Shown piece by piece: positions 9,262 through 18,218 of a stretch of DNA of 64,000 nucleotides. The translations under genes were made by a program, and so were the position numbers. The stretch is taken from the NCBI GenBank assembly GCA_964544085.1, contig CAZIZT010000038.1:8638-72637 (forward strand). The letters run 5' to 3'. Numbering within the stretch: position 1 is the stretch's first letter; each line of letters begins with the position of its first letter. Below the pieces are notes generated by a model. It saw nothing but the letters and a program-made list of their open reading frames with translations, was not told the DNA's origin and did not search any database. This DNA is from CAZIZT01 sp964544085. GTDB taxonomy: Bacteria; Campylobacterota_A; Desulfurellia; Desulfurellales; Hippeaceae.

Positions 9262-10539
9262 CGAACTTATCAGTTCGTTTATGGTGGAGGGACCATCTTC
9301 AGCAGAGAGCAGATGAAAACCAAACTCCTTCAAACGAGCTATGTGTTTGATAAATCTACGTGGCACTCTGAAACGTCCTGCAAGATCCATCTCACCAGCA
9401 AAAACTGCCCTCTCCGGCAGCTGTCTTTTTTTCAAAGAAGATAAAATGCTTGCCACCACAGCCATATCAGCAAGCGTTGAGGTCAGCTTTATTCCACCTG
9501 CTATGTTGAGATACACGTCGTATTTGAACATGGGCAAATTCAACCTTTTCTCTATCACGGCAAGTATCATATGCAGCCTGTTAAGGTCGAACCCTACACT
9601 TACCCTTCTTGGTATAGCCAGTGGCGTCTCCACACAAAGAGCCTGTATCTCCACAAGAATTGGATATTTGCCTTCAACTATAACACCCTGCGCCACACCT
9701 TCAGTTGCGCCGGCTTTGCTAACAAAGCGCATCGTCGGATCGCTAACGAGTTTCAAGCCACTCGAATCCATCTCCATGATCAGCGCTTCGTCTGTTGAAC
9801 CGAACCTATTTTTACTTAACTTCAGGACCCTTAGATCTTCTCTGTTATCCAGAAATGCAACACAATCAACCATATGCTCGAGCATCTTCGGACCAGCTAT
9901 CGAACCCTCCTTGGTTACATGGGCTACAATAATCAGCGTTTTCATGGAAAGCTTCGCCTTTTCTATCAACATCTCCGCACAGTAACGAACCTGCTGAACG
10001 CCCCCTACAACCGAATCAAGCGCATTACTATGTATGGTGTGGATTGAGTCCACAATAAAGCAATCAGCACTCTCAAACTCTATAAGCGAGGCTATGGCTT
10101 CGCTTTCAGTCTCACTAACCACATCCACAGACTCGATATTCAGCCTACCAGCCCGCATGGAGATCTGCTCAAGCGATTCCTCTGCGCTTATGTACACCAC
10201 ACGACTGCCAGTTTTGGAAAGCATATCTGCAAGTTGCAGCAGCAGGGTCGATTTGCCCACTCCCGGCGTACCGGATATCAGGTAAACGCCACCCTTTACC
10301 AGGCCACCGCCGAAAAAACCATCAAAGGCACTATTTGTTTTCAGTCTGGGGTGCTCACCCTTTATGCTGCTTATTTTGACAGGCTTTTTGTAGCTACCCT
10401 TAGTCCTTTTGGCATCACTTTTACCCTGTGCGCTTTTCTCAACGAGTGTTCCCCACTGCTGGCAGGAAGGACATTTACCATACCATTGATAGGTTGTATA
10501 GCCACAATTCGAACAGACATAAATTGTGCCTTTTGCCAC
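9256..10539 (-). CDS. radA: DNA repair protein RadA (branch-migration ATPase)
   Basis: RecA-like helicase that promotes branch migration and D-loop extension in recombinational repair. Its 427 residues start with a zinc finger (Cys 9, 12, 23, 26), then Walker A GTPGVGKS (90-97 region), the RadA-specific KNRFGS motif near 247, and a C-terminal Lon-protease-like domain without its catalytic residues. It starts with GTG at 10539; the next residues (AKGTIYVCSNCG) match the family N-terminus, so the start is secure although no Shine-Dalgarno sequence is visible. It heads the minus-strand operon that runs to mreD. Confidence 0.96.
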   Translation of the reverse strand: MAKGTIYVCSNCGYTTYQWYGKCPSCQQWGTLVEKSAQGKSDAKRTKGSYKKPVKISSIKGEHPRLKTNSAFDGFFGGGLVKGGVYLISGTPGVGKSTLLLQLADMLSKTGSRVVYISAEESLEQISMRAGRLNIESVDVVSETESEAIASLIEFESADCFIVDSIHTIHSNALDSVVGGVQQVRYCAEMLIEKAKLSMKTLIIVAHVTKEGSIAGPKMLEHMVDCVAFLDNREDLRVLKLSKNRFGSTDEALIMEMDSSGLKLVSDPTMRFVSKAGATEGVAQGVIVEGKYPILVEIQALCVETPLAIPRRVSVGFDLNRLHMILAVIEKRLNLPMFKYDVYLNIAGGIKLTSTLADMAVVASILSSLKKRQLPERAVFAGEMDLAGRFRVPRRFIKHIARLKEFGFHLLSAEDGPSTINELISSL

Positions 10540-10546
10540 GCAAGCA

Positions 10547-10576
10547 AGTATAGGGTTTTAGCCTGCTTCAAGTCAA
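10547..10576 (-). promoter_or_regulatory. Promoter for radA operon (predicted leaderless)
   Basis: Minus strand: TTGACT (10571-10576), 18-base spacer, TATACT (10547-10552). Seven bases separate the -10 box from the GTG start at 10539, so the mRNA probably begins at or next to the start codon. Confidence 0.65.
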
Positions 10577-10584
10577 TAATTTCT

Positions 10585-10612
10585 TTGAATTATGCCAAAT
10601 TCTTTGTATAAT
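10585..10612 (+). promoter_or_regulatory. Promoter for the plus-strand operon 10638-15271
   Basis: TTGAAT (10585-10590), 16-base spacer, TATAAT (10607-10612). Expected start near 10619, giving a short leader that contains the AGGAGG ahead of the ATG at 10638. It is back to back with the radA promoter. Confidence 0.7.
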
Positions 10613-10637
10613 CTGCCGTATGGTGCAGGAGGGCATT

Positions 10638-11816
10638 ATGAATAAAGAATTTGCGTTGCGAAGGGAAAAACTGGCTTCCATACTCTCCAGGAAGAACATA
10701 GATGTTGCTCTGATTATGCAAAATGCCGATATGTACTACTATGCCGGCACAATACCCTCGGGTGTACTTGCCATTTCAAAGAACGGCAAAACGCTCTTTG
10801 CCATAAGAAGAGGGTTCGATCGTGCCGTTTTTGACGCAACACTCGACATGGAGGAATTGACAAAGATAAAAGGTTTTAGTGAGTTGCCACACCTTTTCTC
10901 AGAGCACTCCATCGAGTACAAACGCATAGGCGTTGAGATGGATGTCGTGCCTGCTGATATATACTTCAGAATAGCAAAGGTGTTTCATGAGAGTGAGATT
11001 GTCGATATTTCCACAGATATTCGCTTCCAGCGCAGCATAAAATCCGATTTTGAGGTTTCACAGATCAAGGAAGCGGCAAGGCTGCTTGACTGCACCATGG
11101 AAGATGCAAAAGAGATCATCAAAGTAGGAATGAGGGAAATAGAAATCAGTGCAAGACTGGAGTTCAGGGCACGTAAGCGTGGACATCAGGGCAGAAGTAG
11201 AATGCGAGCCTTCAATGGAGAGATGTTCATGGGTCATGTGCATTCTGGATACAGAAGCCCATTTCCTTCTGGATACCAGAAACCAACCGCGGGTATGGGT
11301 ATGCACCCAAGCTATCCTGAAGGGGCATCTAACGAAAGGATTGAGAAGAACACACCAATAATCGTGGATTTCCTTTCCAATTACCACGGATACATGGCTG
11401 ATGAGACAAGAACATTTGTTGTTGGTAAACTGGATAAAGAATTTGAGAGGGCATACGGTTTCTGCCTGGAATTGATGGAATGGCTGGAAGAGAATGCTTA
11501 CCCAGGACGTGTAGCTGCCGATCTTTATCAACAATGTGTTGAGATGGCTCAAAAGGCCGGTTACGGTGACAATTTCATGGGCGTTAAAGGTAATCAAACC
11601 ACCTTTGTTGGTCACGGCATAGGTCTTGAGCTGGACGAGTTCCCATTCATTGCCAAAGGTCAGAACTATCCATTGAAACCCGGCATGACTTTCGCCTTTG
11701 AGCCAAAGGTCTCGTTTGCCGGCAAGGGTTCTGTCGGAATAGAGAACACGTATCTTGTCACGGAAAACGGTATCGTAAGTCTTACACGCTATCCAAGGGA
11801 GATAGTACGACTATGA
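10638..11816 (+). CDS. M24 family metallopeptidase (Xaa-Pro dipeptidase/aminopeptidase type)
   Basis: Predicted cytoplasmic dinuclear-metal peptidase that cleaves Xaa-Pro bonds. The 392-residue product has a creatinase-like N-terminal domain (about 1-150) and a pita-bread catalytic domain. The five metal ligands are recognisable: two Asp in VDFLSNYHGYMADETRTF, His in VGHGIG, Glu in AFEPK and Glu in GIENTYLV. I use the ATG at 10638, five bases after AGGAGG, rather than the in-frame GTG further upstream, which has no ribosome site. First gene of the operon; the stop overlaps the next start. Exact substrate is not readable from sequence. Confidence 0.88.
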   Translation: MNKEFALRREKLASILSRKNIDVALIMQNADMYYYAGTIPSGVLAISKNGKTLFAIRRGFDRAVFDATLDMEELTKIKGFSELPHLFSEHSIEYKRIGVEMDVVPADIYFRIAKVFHESEIVDISTDIRFQRSIKSDFEVSQIKEAARLLDCTMEDAKEIIKVGMREIEISARLEFRARKRGHQGRSRMRAFNGEMFMGHVHSGYRSPFPSGYQKPTAGMGMHPSYPEGASNERIEKNTPIIVDFLSNYHGYMADETRTFVVGKLDKEFERAYGFCLELMEWLEENAYPGRVAADLYQQCVEMAQKAGYGDNFMGVKGNQTTFVGHGIGLELDEFPFIAKGQNYPLKPGMTFAFEPKVSFAGKGSVGIENTYLVTENGIVSLTRYPREIVRL

Positions 11817-12160
11817 TTTACGACTACACCTTTCAGACACGCTTCAGTCGCATAAGGTTAAACGAACTAATAGCAAGAAAGATACTGGGGGTAGATGAGA
11901 ACGACCCGGAGTGGATAATAAAAAGCCGTTATTTGAAGCTTGCAAAGCGCTACCACCCGGACATAAATGGTGGCAACGCCGAGATCTTCAAGGATATCAA
12001 TACTGCATACTCAATCTTAACAAAAAAGGACTTCGATGTGGAGAATGCGCGCTTTCTAACGCTCAGTGAGGATGAAATCAGGCAGATAGAAGAGGAGAGC
12101 AGAACAATAAAACCAAAAGAAGACAACTATTACGATTTCTGGAAAAACCGTTTCTTCTGA
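11813..12160 (+). CDS. Small J-domain protein
   Basis: A 115-residue protein made of an N-terminal helix of about 30 residues and a DnaJ-type J domain with the HPD tripeptide intact (KRYHPDINGG). It lacks the Gly/Phe linker, zinc fingers and substrate-binding domain of DnaJ, so it can only be a J-domain co-chaperone that stimulates an Hsp70 in some dedicated role. It overlaps the upstream peptidase by 4 bases. The acidic tail after the J domain is family-unspecific. The client is unknown. Confidence 0.8.
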   Translation: MIYDYTFQTRFSRIRLNELIARKILGVDENDPEWIIKSRYLKLAKRYHPDINGGNAEIFKDINTAYSILTKKDFDVENARFLTLSEDEIRQIEEESRTIKPKEDNYYDFWKNRFF

Positions 12161-12185
12161 ATAAAGAAAGGGGGTAAATAGAAAC

Positions 12186-12542
12186 ATGGTAATCAGGGTG
12201 GCAATGCCCGTTGTGGGAAATCGACTCTCGGAACACTTTGGACATGCTGAGAAATTTCTATTCTTCGACATAGAAGATGGCAAAATAACAGCTATGGAGA
12301 TAGTACCAGCCCCTGAGCATATTGAAGGGAGCTACCCACAGTGGATAAAGGACAACGAAGCCAACATACTTATAGCTTCCGGCATAGGACCCAAGGCAAT
12401 CGAAATGCTGAAAAGCTTTGGCATAACCGTTATAACCAACGTTGTACCAGATGATCCAAGGAAAATCATCGAAGACTTCCTGGCTAACAGGCTTGACACC
12501 ACATATCAGGAGGTGTGCGACCACGAGCATCACCACCATTAA
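12186..12542 (+). CDS. Dinitrogenase iron-molybdenum cofactor family protein (NifX/NifB-C-like)
   Basis: The 118-residue protein begins MVIRVAMPVVGNRLSEHFGH, typical of the NifX/NifB-C-terminal/VnfY fold that binds Fe-S or FeMo-co precursors. It ends in a His-rich tail, DHEHHHH, likely metal-binding. No nif genes are nearby, and many anaerobes carry such proteins without nitrogenase, so a general Fe-S or metal-cluster carrier role is more likely than nitrogen fixation. It lies between a J-domain protein and hpf in the same operon. Confidence 0.82.
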   Translation: MVIRVAMPVVGNRLSEHFGHAEKFLFFDIEDGKITAMEIVPAPEHIEGSYPQWIKDNEANILIASGIGPKAIEMLKSFGITVITNVVPDDPRKIIEDFLANRLDTTYQEVCDHEHHHH

Positions 12543-12558
12543 GCAAAGGAGGTAAAAA

Positions 12559-13071
12559 ATGCAACTCACCATCAGTGCCAAGAACACAGAGTTAACCGAT
12601 GCTCTGAAACGGTATGTTGAGAAAAAGATAGGCAGACTTGAGAGAAAAATCGACAATATAATATCCGTAGATGTAATGCTGAGCGTGGAGAAGTACAGGC
12701 ATATTGCGAACGTGAAAATGAACGTTGCGGGGGAAACGATCATTGCCGAGGAGTCGTCCAAGGATATGTACTCATCCATAGACCTTGTCTATGAGGTGCT
12801 TGAAAAGCAAATAGAGAAGCTCAAGGACAAGATGAGATCCAAGAAACGCAGCTCGCAGGAGGAGATGTATGTACCAAGAGAAAGCGAGGCGAGGGAGCCG
12901 CGTATCATCGAAGAGGAGTTTATACCAAAACCATTGACGCTTGAAGAGGCAATAATGAAGCTGGAGGATGACGATAAACATTTTGTTGTTTTCAACTCGG
13001 CGGAAAACGGTAAGGTATGTGTTCTCTACAGAAAGAAAAACGGTGATTTAGGCTACATAGTAACCCGATGA
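12559..13071 (+). CDS. hpf: Ribosome hibernation promoting factor, long form
   Basis: Binds the 30S decoding region and inactivates ribosomes in stationary phase. The 170 residues comprise an N-terminal S30AE domain (MQLTISAKNTELTDALKRYV, about 1-100), a linker, and a C-terminal domain (LTLEEAIMKLEDDDKHFVVF to the end) that in long HPF mediates 70S dimerisation to 100S. A good AAGGAGGTAAAA precedes the ATG. Its place beside ptsN and rapZ matches the rpoN neighbourhood of many proteobacteria, although those usually carry the short form. Confidence 0.95.
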   Translation: MQLTISAKNTELTDALKRYVEKKIGRLERKIDNIISVDVMLSVEKYRHIANVKMNVAGETIIAEESSKDMYSSIDLVYEVLEKQIEKLKDKMRSKKRSSQEEMYVPRESEAREPRIIEEEFIPKPLTLEEAIMKLEDDDKHFVVFNSAENGKVCVLYRKKNGDLGYIVTR

Positions 13072-13526
13072 GCGATTACATCTATCAGTCGATAAAGACC
13101 TTTGTTCCAGATATCGAATGTAATGACAAGGATGGCTGCTTGAGGGTTTTCTCAACAGAGCTTTCAAAGGCAAGCGGTATTGATGAAAACGAGATATTCA
13201 GTCTGTTGAAGGCACGCGAACGATTCGGGTCCACAGCCCTTGGGGGCTACTTTGCTCTACCCCATGCAAAGACGGATCTGGTAAAGGACATTGTGGGTGG
13301 TGTATTCACCACAAAGGAACCCATTGATTTCGGCTCCATTGACGGAATGCCCACACAGATCTTTTTTGCTCTGCTGGCTCCGGCTGTAAAGCCATCCATT
13401 TTACTTAAGGCGCTGGCAAGGATAGCCAAGATTTTCAAGGATAACGATCTAAAGGAAAAGATACTTGCCGCAAAGAGTCTTCAGGAGGTTATAGAGACAA
13501 TCAAAGAAAAAGAACTGACACTATGA
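13068..13526 (+). CDS. ptsN: PTS IIA-like nitrogen-regulatory protein PtsN
   Basis: EIIA-Ntr-type phosphoryl acceptor of 152 residues. The phosphorylatable histidine sits in GGYFALPHAKTDLV, followed by the conserved GSIDGMPTQIFFALLAP stretch. It is a regulatory rather than sugar-transport IIA: no IIB or IIC partner is present in the window, and it is flanked by hpf and rapZ. Start and stop overlap both neighbours by 4 bases. Confidence 0.93.
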   Translation: MSDYIYQSIKTFVPDIECNDKDGCLRVFSTELSKASGIDENEIFSLLKARERFGSTALGGYFALPHAKTDLVKDIVGGVFTTKEPIDFGSIDGMPTQIFFALLAPAVKPSILLKALARIAKIFKDNDLKEKILAAKSLQEVIETIKEKELTL

Positions 13527-14380
13527 AGAAACCCGCAGAGGTAGTTTTTATCACAGGCCTGTCAGGCTCAGGTAAAAGCACGGCATTGGACGCACTGGAG
13601 GATGCGGGTTTCTTTCCTATAGACAACCTTCCGCTTGATCTTCTAAAAAAGCTTATAGAGCTCGCAGAATATGCTGATATAAACAGAATTGCCATAACCT
13701 GTGACATAAGGGATATCAAGGTAAAAGAGAAACTGACCGGGGCACTTAAATGGTTGAAGGAAAACGGTCTAAAATCAACTGTGCTTTTTTTGTATGCCAA
13801 AAAAAGTGCCATCATTACTCGATACGAACAAACCAGAAGGAATCACCCACTAAGTGTACTAAAAAAGATACCGCTCAGTGAAGCTATCGATGAGGAGATG
13901 CAGAGAATTGAACCTCTAAAGGAGTTTGCCGACATTCAGATAGACACCACGAACCTTTCACCCACCGAGTTACGGAGATTCATCTTCAGCCACTTTTCAA
14001 AAAGCGGCAGACTCGTGATAAACCTGATCTCCTTTGGTTTCAAGTATGGGATTCCAATAGAAAGTGACAACGTCTTTGACATCCGGTTCATCCCCAACCC
14101 ATATTTTATTGAAGAGCTCAAACACACAACAGGGCTCGACGAAAAAACTTACAATTTCGTTATGGAACAGGCAGAAACAAAGAGTTTTCTGAAGATAGCA
14201 AAAAGCGCTCTAAAGCAACTCATCCCCCTTTACGAGAAGGAGGGAAAAAGCTATCTCACTATTTCCATTGGTTGCAGCGGCGGAAAGCACAGATCGGTAG
14301 CTATTGTTGAATATCTTAAGGAGTATATCAATCAATTGGGCTTTCATGTAGAGGTGCTGCACAGAGATATTGAGAGGTGA
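13523..14380 (+). CDS. rapZ: RNase adapter / nucleotide-binding protein RapZ (YvcJ family)
   Basis: In E. coli RapZ delivers small RNA GlmZ to RNase E to control glucosamine-6-phosphate synthase; elsewhere it is a GTP/ATP-binding protein of less clear role. The 285 residues contain Walker A GLSGSGKST (12-20) and the C-terminal signature SIGCSGGKHRSVAIVEYL. It overlaps ptsN by 4 bases and precedes pyrB by 3. Family assignment is secure; the RNA partner cannot be inferred. Confidence 0.94.
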   Translation: MKKPAEVVFITGLSGSGKSTALDALEDAGFFPIDNLPLDLLKKLIELAEYADINRIAITCDIRDIKVKEKLTGALKWLKENGLKSTVLFLYAKKSAIITRYEQTRRNHPLSVLKKIPLSEAIDEEMQRIEPLKEFADIQIDTTNLSPTELRRFIFSHFSKSGRLVINLISFGFKYGIPIESDNVFDIRFIPNPYFIEELKHTTGLDEKTYNFVMEQAETKSFLKIAKSALKQLIPLYEKEGKSYLTISIGCSGGKHRSVAIVEYLKEYINQLGFHVEVLHRDIER

Positions 14381-14383
14381 TGT

Positions 14384-15271
14384 ATGGCTAAAAATCTACT
14401 GGGCATAAAGTATATGGATAAGCAGCAAATTCAGTGGATAATCAATAAGGCGCTTGAATACAAGAATAACACATCCAGTTATCGCAACACACTTTCATCA
14501 AAAACAATTATCATGCTCTTCTTTGAGAACAGCACACGCACCAGAACATCGTTTGAGATAGCGGCAAAGAAGATGGGTGCAGATGTCATCAACATAGATT
14601 ATGAAAAATCAAGCCTAAAAAAAGGCGAAACGGATTTCGATACGATTAAGAATCTAAGCGCCATGCATCCCAACGCCTTTGTGGTACGACACTTCGACTC
14701 TGGCTATCCGGTTTTTCTCAGTCAATTCACGGATATACCAATAATCAACGCCGGCGACGGGACTGGAGAGCACCCATCACAGGCTCTACTCGATGCTGTA
14801 ACAATGTATGAAGTCAAAGGGCGCCTTGAGGGATTACGCGTCAGCATAATCGGTGACATAGTTAACAGCAGGGTTGCAAAAAGCCACATGGAAATGGCTC
14901 GCATCTTTGGATGGCATTTAAGTTTCTACGGACCTAAAACAATGCTGCCTTCACAGGAGTGGCTGAAGGGCATAACCATTGAGAGAAACCTTCATGATGC
15001 GTTATCAAATAAGGATTTCGTCATTTTATTGAGAATTCAGCTTGAGCGGAAAAGCGGTCAAAACCTGCCCTCTCTTGGTGAGTATGCACGTTTCTTTGGT
15101 GTAAAGGAACTTCCAAAAGATACTTACCTGATGCACCCTGGACCAGTAAATCGCAACGTAGAGCTTGCAAGTGGATTAATGGACAGATACGAAAAATCCC
15201 TCATACTCAAACAGGTCGAAAATGGTGTTTACACACGCATGGCAATATTTTCTTACACGATAGAAGGTTAG
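14384..15271 (+). CDS. pyrB: Aspartate carbamoyltransferase catalytic subunit
   Basis: Transfers the carbamoyl group to aspartate in pyrimidine synthesis. The 295-residue chain carries the carbamoyl-phosphate motif STRTRTSFE (50-58), GDGTGEHPSQALLD and the C-terminal MHPGPVNRN loop. No regulatory subunit (pyrI) or dihydroorotase gene follows. It is the last gene of the plus operon, and its TAG stop overlaps the stop of the convergent gph gene. Confidence 0.96.
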   Translation: MAKNLLGIKYMDKQQIQWIINKALEYKNNTSSYRNTLSSKTIIMLFFENSTRTRTSFEIAAKKMGADVINIDYEKSSLKKGETDFDTIKNLSAMHPNAFVVRHFDSGYPVFLSQFTDIPIINAGDGTGEHPSQALLDAVTMYEVKGRLEGLRVSIIGDIVNSRVAKSHMEMARIFGWHLSFYGPKTMLPSQEWLKGITIERNLHDALSNKDFVILLRIQLERKSGQNLPSLGEYARFFGVKELPKDTYLMHPGPVNRNVELASGLMDRYEKSLILKQVENGVYTRMAIFSYTIEG

Positions 15272-15930
15272 AAGAAAAGCCTCTCTGCAACGGGCAGTAT
15301 CTCCTTCGGCTCATTAACAATAAAATCTACCCTGTGATCCTTAAGGATTGATCTGTCTCTAAAGCCGTAGGAGGCCCATGCTATCTTGGAACCAACGCTG
15401 TTTGCTGCGATTATATCGTTCTCTGAGTCGCCAACCACAAGTGAATTCGACAGATCAACAGAGTGTTTAGCGGCAAGCTTAAAGAAAGGTTCTGGATGTG
15501 GCTTCTTATTCTCAAAACTATCTCCACCCACAACATCAACAAAGAAACCACCGAGCCTTAGACCCTCCAGTATTCTCCGCGTAAACCCGATACTTTTGTT
15601 TGTGACCACAAACAGTTTTAAACCTGCACCACTTAATTTTTCCAATAGGCTATAAACACCAGGATATGGTTGCGTGTTATCCAAGAGATGTTCAGAGTAG
15701 TAGTTCAAAAAATAGGCGTAAAACTCATCCAGTATATCAAGCTTACCGTGGTACTTCAACGTATCAACAAGGAGTTGCCTGACGCCGTTTCCCACAAAAC
15801 TATAGATGGTTTCATTGTCCAGCCTCTCAAGGGAAAAGCGCTGGAGTGTAGCATTAACGCTGTTTGCCAGATCCAGTTTGGAGTCTATAAGCGTACCGTC
15901 AAGATCGAAAAAAACAGAACCGGAGGGCAA
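15268..15930 (-). CDS. gph: HAD-family phosphatase, phosphoglycolate phosphatase type
   Basis: The 220-residue HAD hydrolase has motif I FFDLDGTLIDSK at about 8-19, motif II VVTNKS, motif III Lys in KKPHPEP and motif IV GDSENDIIAA. This pattern and length match Gph-like enzymes that remove 2-phosphoglycolate, but related HAD phosphatases cannot be excluded. The start appears to be TTG at 15930: GGGGAGG lies nine bases upstream and an in-frame stop just above blocks earlier starts. It follows fabF by 38 bases on the same strand and converges with pyrB. Confidence 0.82.
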   Translation of the reverse strand: MPSGSVFFDLDGTLIDSKLDLANSVNATLQRFSLERLDNETIYSFVGNGVRQLLVDTLKYHGKLDILDEFYAYFLNYYSEHLLDNTQPYPGVYSLLEKLSGAGLKLFVVTNKSIGFTRRILEGLRLGGFFVDVVGGDSFENKKPHPEPFFKLAAKHSVDLSNSLVVGDSENDIIAANSVGSKIAWASYGFRDRSILKDHRVDFIVNEPKEILPVAERLFF

Positions 15931-15968
15931 GCCGCTTCACCTCCCCGTTTAAAGAAGGGCTATCTCAA

Positions 15969-17204
15969 TCAGCCTGCCCTTTTAAACACAATAACAGCGT
16001 TTGTACCACCAAATCCAAATGAGTTGGACATGGCATAATCTATCTTTTTCTCTACAGCTTCGTTTGGTGCGTAAAAGAGATCACACTCAGGATCAGGGTT
16101 ATCAAGGTTCATGGTGGGTGGTATGACTCCTTCGGCGATTGACATCACTGTAAAGACAGCCTCTATACCGCCAGCTGCTCCCAAAAGATGTCCTGTAACA
16201 GATTTGGTGGAACTCACCACCAACCTGTAGGCGTGATCACCGAAGACACGTTTAATAGCCTTTGTCTCAATAATGTCGTTAAAATATGTCGACGTACCAT
16301 GCGCATTTATGTAGTCCATCTGCTGCGGCTCAATGCCAGCATCCCTCAGTGCCATATTCATGGCGTAGGTAGCACCATCACCCTCCGGATCAGGTGCCGT
16401 AAAATGATAGGCATCGTCGCTCATGCCGAATCCGGCAAACTCGGCAAGAATAGGCGCATTCCTTTTTTTTGCGTGTTCATACTCCTCCAAAACCAGTACA
16501 CCGGCACCCTCACCTATGATGAAACCGTCTCTATCCCTATCAAAGGGTCTGGAGGCCCTATGTGGTTCATCGTTTCTTGTTGAAAGCGCTTTCATATTCG
16601 CGAAACCGGAAACGGCAAGCGGCGTAATGGTGGATTCTGTGCCACCACATACCATTACATCTGCATCACCATAAGCAATGGTTCTTGCCGCAAGACCTAT
16701 TGAGTGCGTTCCTGTGGCACACGCCGTCACATCGCTGAAGTTTGGTCCTTTCAACCCGAATTGCATAGCTATATTGCCGCCTGCCATGTTGATAACGGCA
16801 ATGGGAATAAAAAATGGAGAGACCCCTTTCTGCCCCTTCTTCAGATAGGCTTCGTTGTACTTCTCGATGGTAGACAGACCACCTATACCACTACCGACGC
16901 TAACACCGATGCGAAACGGATCCTCTTTCTCAAGATCCAGTCCGGACATTTCCAGAGCCTCTTTTGTGGCAGCTATGGCATAAAGGGAAAAGAGATCAAT
17001 CTTTTTGACCTCTTTTCTATCCACATACTTTAACGGGTCAAACCCCTTTACCTCTCCAGCTATGCGAACAGTCAGGTTGCTTGCGTCGAAACGGGTGATT
17101 CTATCTATCCCACTGACGCCCTTACAGGCGTTATCAAAACTCTCCCGAGCCGTTAGCCCTACAGGTGATACTGCACCAACACCCGTAACAACAACCCGTC
17201 TCAT
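15969..17204 (-). CDS. fabF: 3-oxoacyl-ACP synthase II (FabF)
   Basis: Condensing enzyme of fatty-acid elongation. In the 411 residues the Cys-His-His triad is visible: Cys 162 in TACATGTHS, His in [11 protein letters not shown] (near 302) and His in [12 protein letters not shown] (near 339). The ATG at 17204 follows AGGGTAGAGT. It lies nine bases after acpP, so acceptor protein and synthase are made together. Confidence 0.98.
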   Translation of the reverse strand: MRRVVVTGVGAVSPVGLTARESFDNACKGVSGIDRITRFDASNLTVRIAGEVKGFDPLKYVDRKEVKKIDLFSLYAIAATKEALEMSGLDLEKEDPFRIGVSVGSGIGGLSTIEKYNEAYLKKGQKGVSPFFIPIAVINMAGGNIAMQFGLKGPNFSDVTACATGTHSIGLAARTIAYGDADVMVCGGTESTITPLAVSGFANMKALSTRNDEPHRASRPFDRDRDGFIIGEGAGVLVLEEYEHAKKRNAPILAEFAGFGMSDDAYHFTAPDPEGDGATYAMNMALRDAGIEPQQMDYINAHGTSTYFNDIIETKAIKRVFGDHAYRLVVSSTKSVTGHLLGAAGGIEAVFTVMSIAEGVIPPTMNLDNPDPECDLFYAPNEAVEKKIDYAMSNSFGFGGTNAVIVFKRAG

Positions 17205-17212
17205 ACTCTACC

Positions 17213-17452
17213 CTATACGTTGTTTACGTGCTGCTCAACATAATCGATAGCATCCTGAACCGTTACTATCTTTTCCGCATCCGAGTCGGGTATGTCTATG
17301 CCGAACTTCTCCTCTATTGCCATAACAAGCTCCACCGTATCCAGTGAGTCAGCACCAAGATCCTCAACGAATCTTGCTTCAGGTTTAACCTCTTCCTCAT
17401 CAACACCCAACTGCTCAACAATGATCTGTTTTACCTCATCAGCAATGGACAT
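17213..17452 (-). CDS. acpP: Acyl carrier protein
   Basis: Carrier of growing acyl chains. The 79-residue acidic protein has the phosphopantetheine site [12 protein letters not shown] with Ser 36. A strong AGGAGG precedes the ATG at 17452. It is placed between fabG and fabF, the classic order. Besides fatty acids it should supply LpxA and LpxD, also encoded in this window. Confidence 0.98.
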   Translation of the reverse strand: MSIADEVKQIIVEQLGVDEEEVKPEARFVEDLGADSLDTVELVMAIEEKFGIDIPDSDAEKIVTVQDAIDYVEQHVNNV

Positions 17453-17474
17453 AACTCAAACCTCCTCCTTGTTT

Positions 17475-18218
17475 TTATATGTACAAACCGCCACTAATAT
17501 TTATGACTTCGCCGGTAATGTAAGAAGCCTCTTCACTTATCAAAAACTCAACAAGCGCAGCCACATCCTCCGTGGTGCCAAGCCTCTTTAAGGCAATTGA
17601 ACTGATAAGCGCCTTCTTTTGAATGATATTTAACTTCTCCGTCATTTCAGTTTCTATGAACCCGGGTGCAATTGCATTAACCCTTATATTTCTACTGCCC
17701 AGTTCCTTTGCAAGGGATTTGGTGAGGCCTATCAATCCAGCTTTGGATGCTGAATAGTTTGCCTGACCGGCATTACCCATAAGCCCTACAACGCTTGAAA
17801 TGTTGATTATAACACCGAACCTCTTTTTTATCATCCACCGTGCAGCGTGTCTGCAACAGTTGAATGCTCCCTTGAGATTTACCTTTATAACGCGATCGAA
17901 TTCCTCTTCACTCATCTTTAATACGAGATTGTCAGCTGTAACCCCTGCGTTGTTTATAAGATAATCGAGACGGCCATATTTCTTCACGATGGCTCCTATA
18001 GCCTCGCCAACCGCATTGTAATCCGATACATCGAACTGCATCAATTCACAATACCCGCCTTCTCTGCGAATCTCATCCGCTACGGCAGTTGCTGCCTCCA
18101 TGTTCTTGGAGTAGTTGGCTATAACCTTCAGGGATCTACCAGCCAATCTCCTTGCTATCTGAGCACCTATCCCCCTGGATGCGCCCGTAACGAGCACCAC
18201 CTCGCCTGAGAATCTCAT
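17475..18218 (-). CDS. fabG: 3-oxoacyl-ACP reductase (FabG)
   Basis: NADPH-dependent short-chain reductase of the elongation cycle. Its 247 residues include the nucleotide loop TGASRGIG (11-18), NNAG (89-92) and the catalytic Ser 142, Tyr 155 and Lys 159 (YSASK). It overlaps fabD by 4 bases. Confidence 0.97.
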   Translation of the reverse strand: MRFSGEVVLVTGASRGIGAQIARRLAGRSLKVIANYSKNMEAATAVADEIRREGGYCELMQFDVSDYNAVGEAIGAIVKKYGRLDYLINNAGVTADNLVLKMSEEEFDRVIKVNLKGAFNCCRHAARWMIKKRFGVIINISSVVGLMGNAGQANYSASKAGLIGLTKSLAKELGSRNIRVNAIAPGFIETEMTEKLNIIQKKALISSIALKRLGTTEDVAALVEFLISEEASYITGEVINISGGLYI

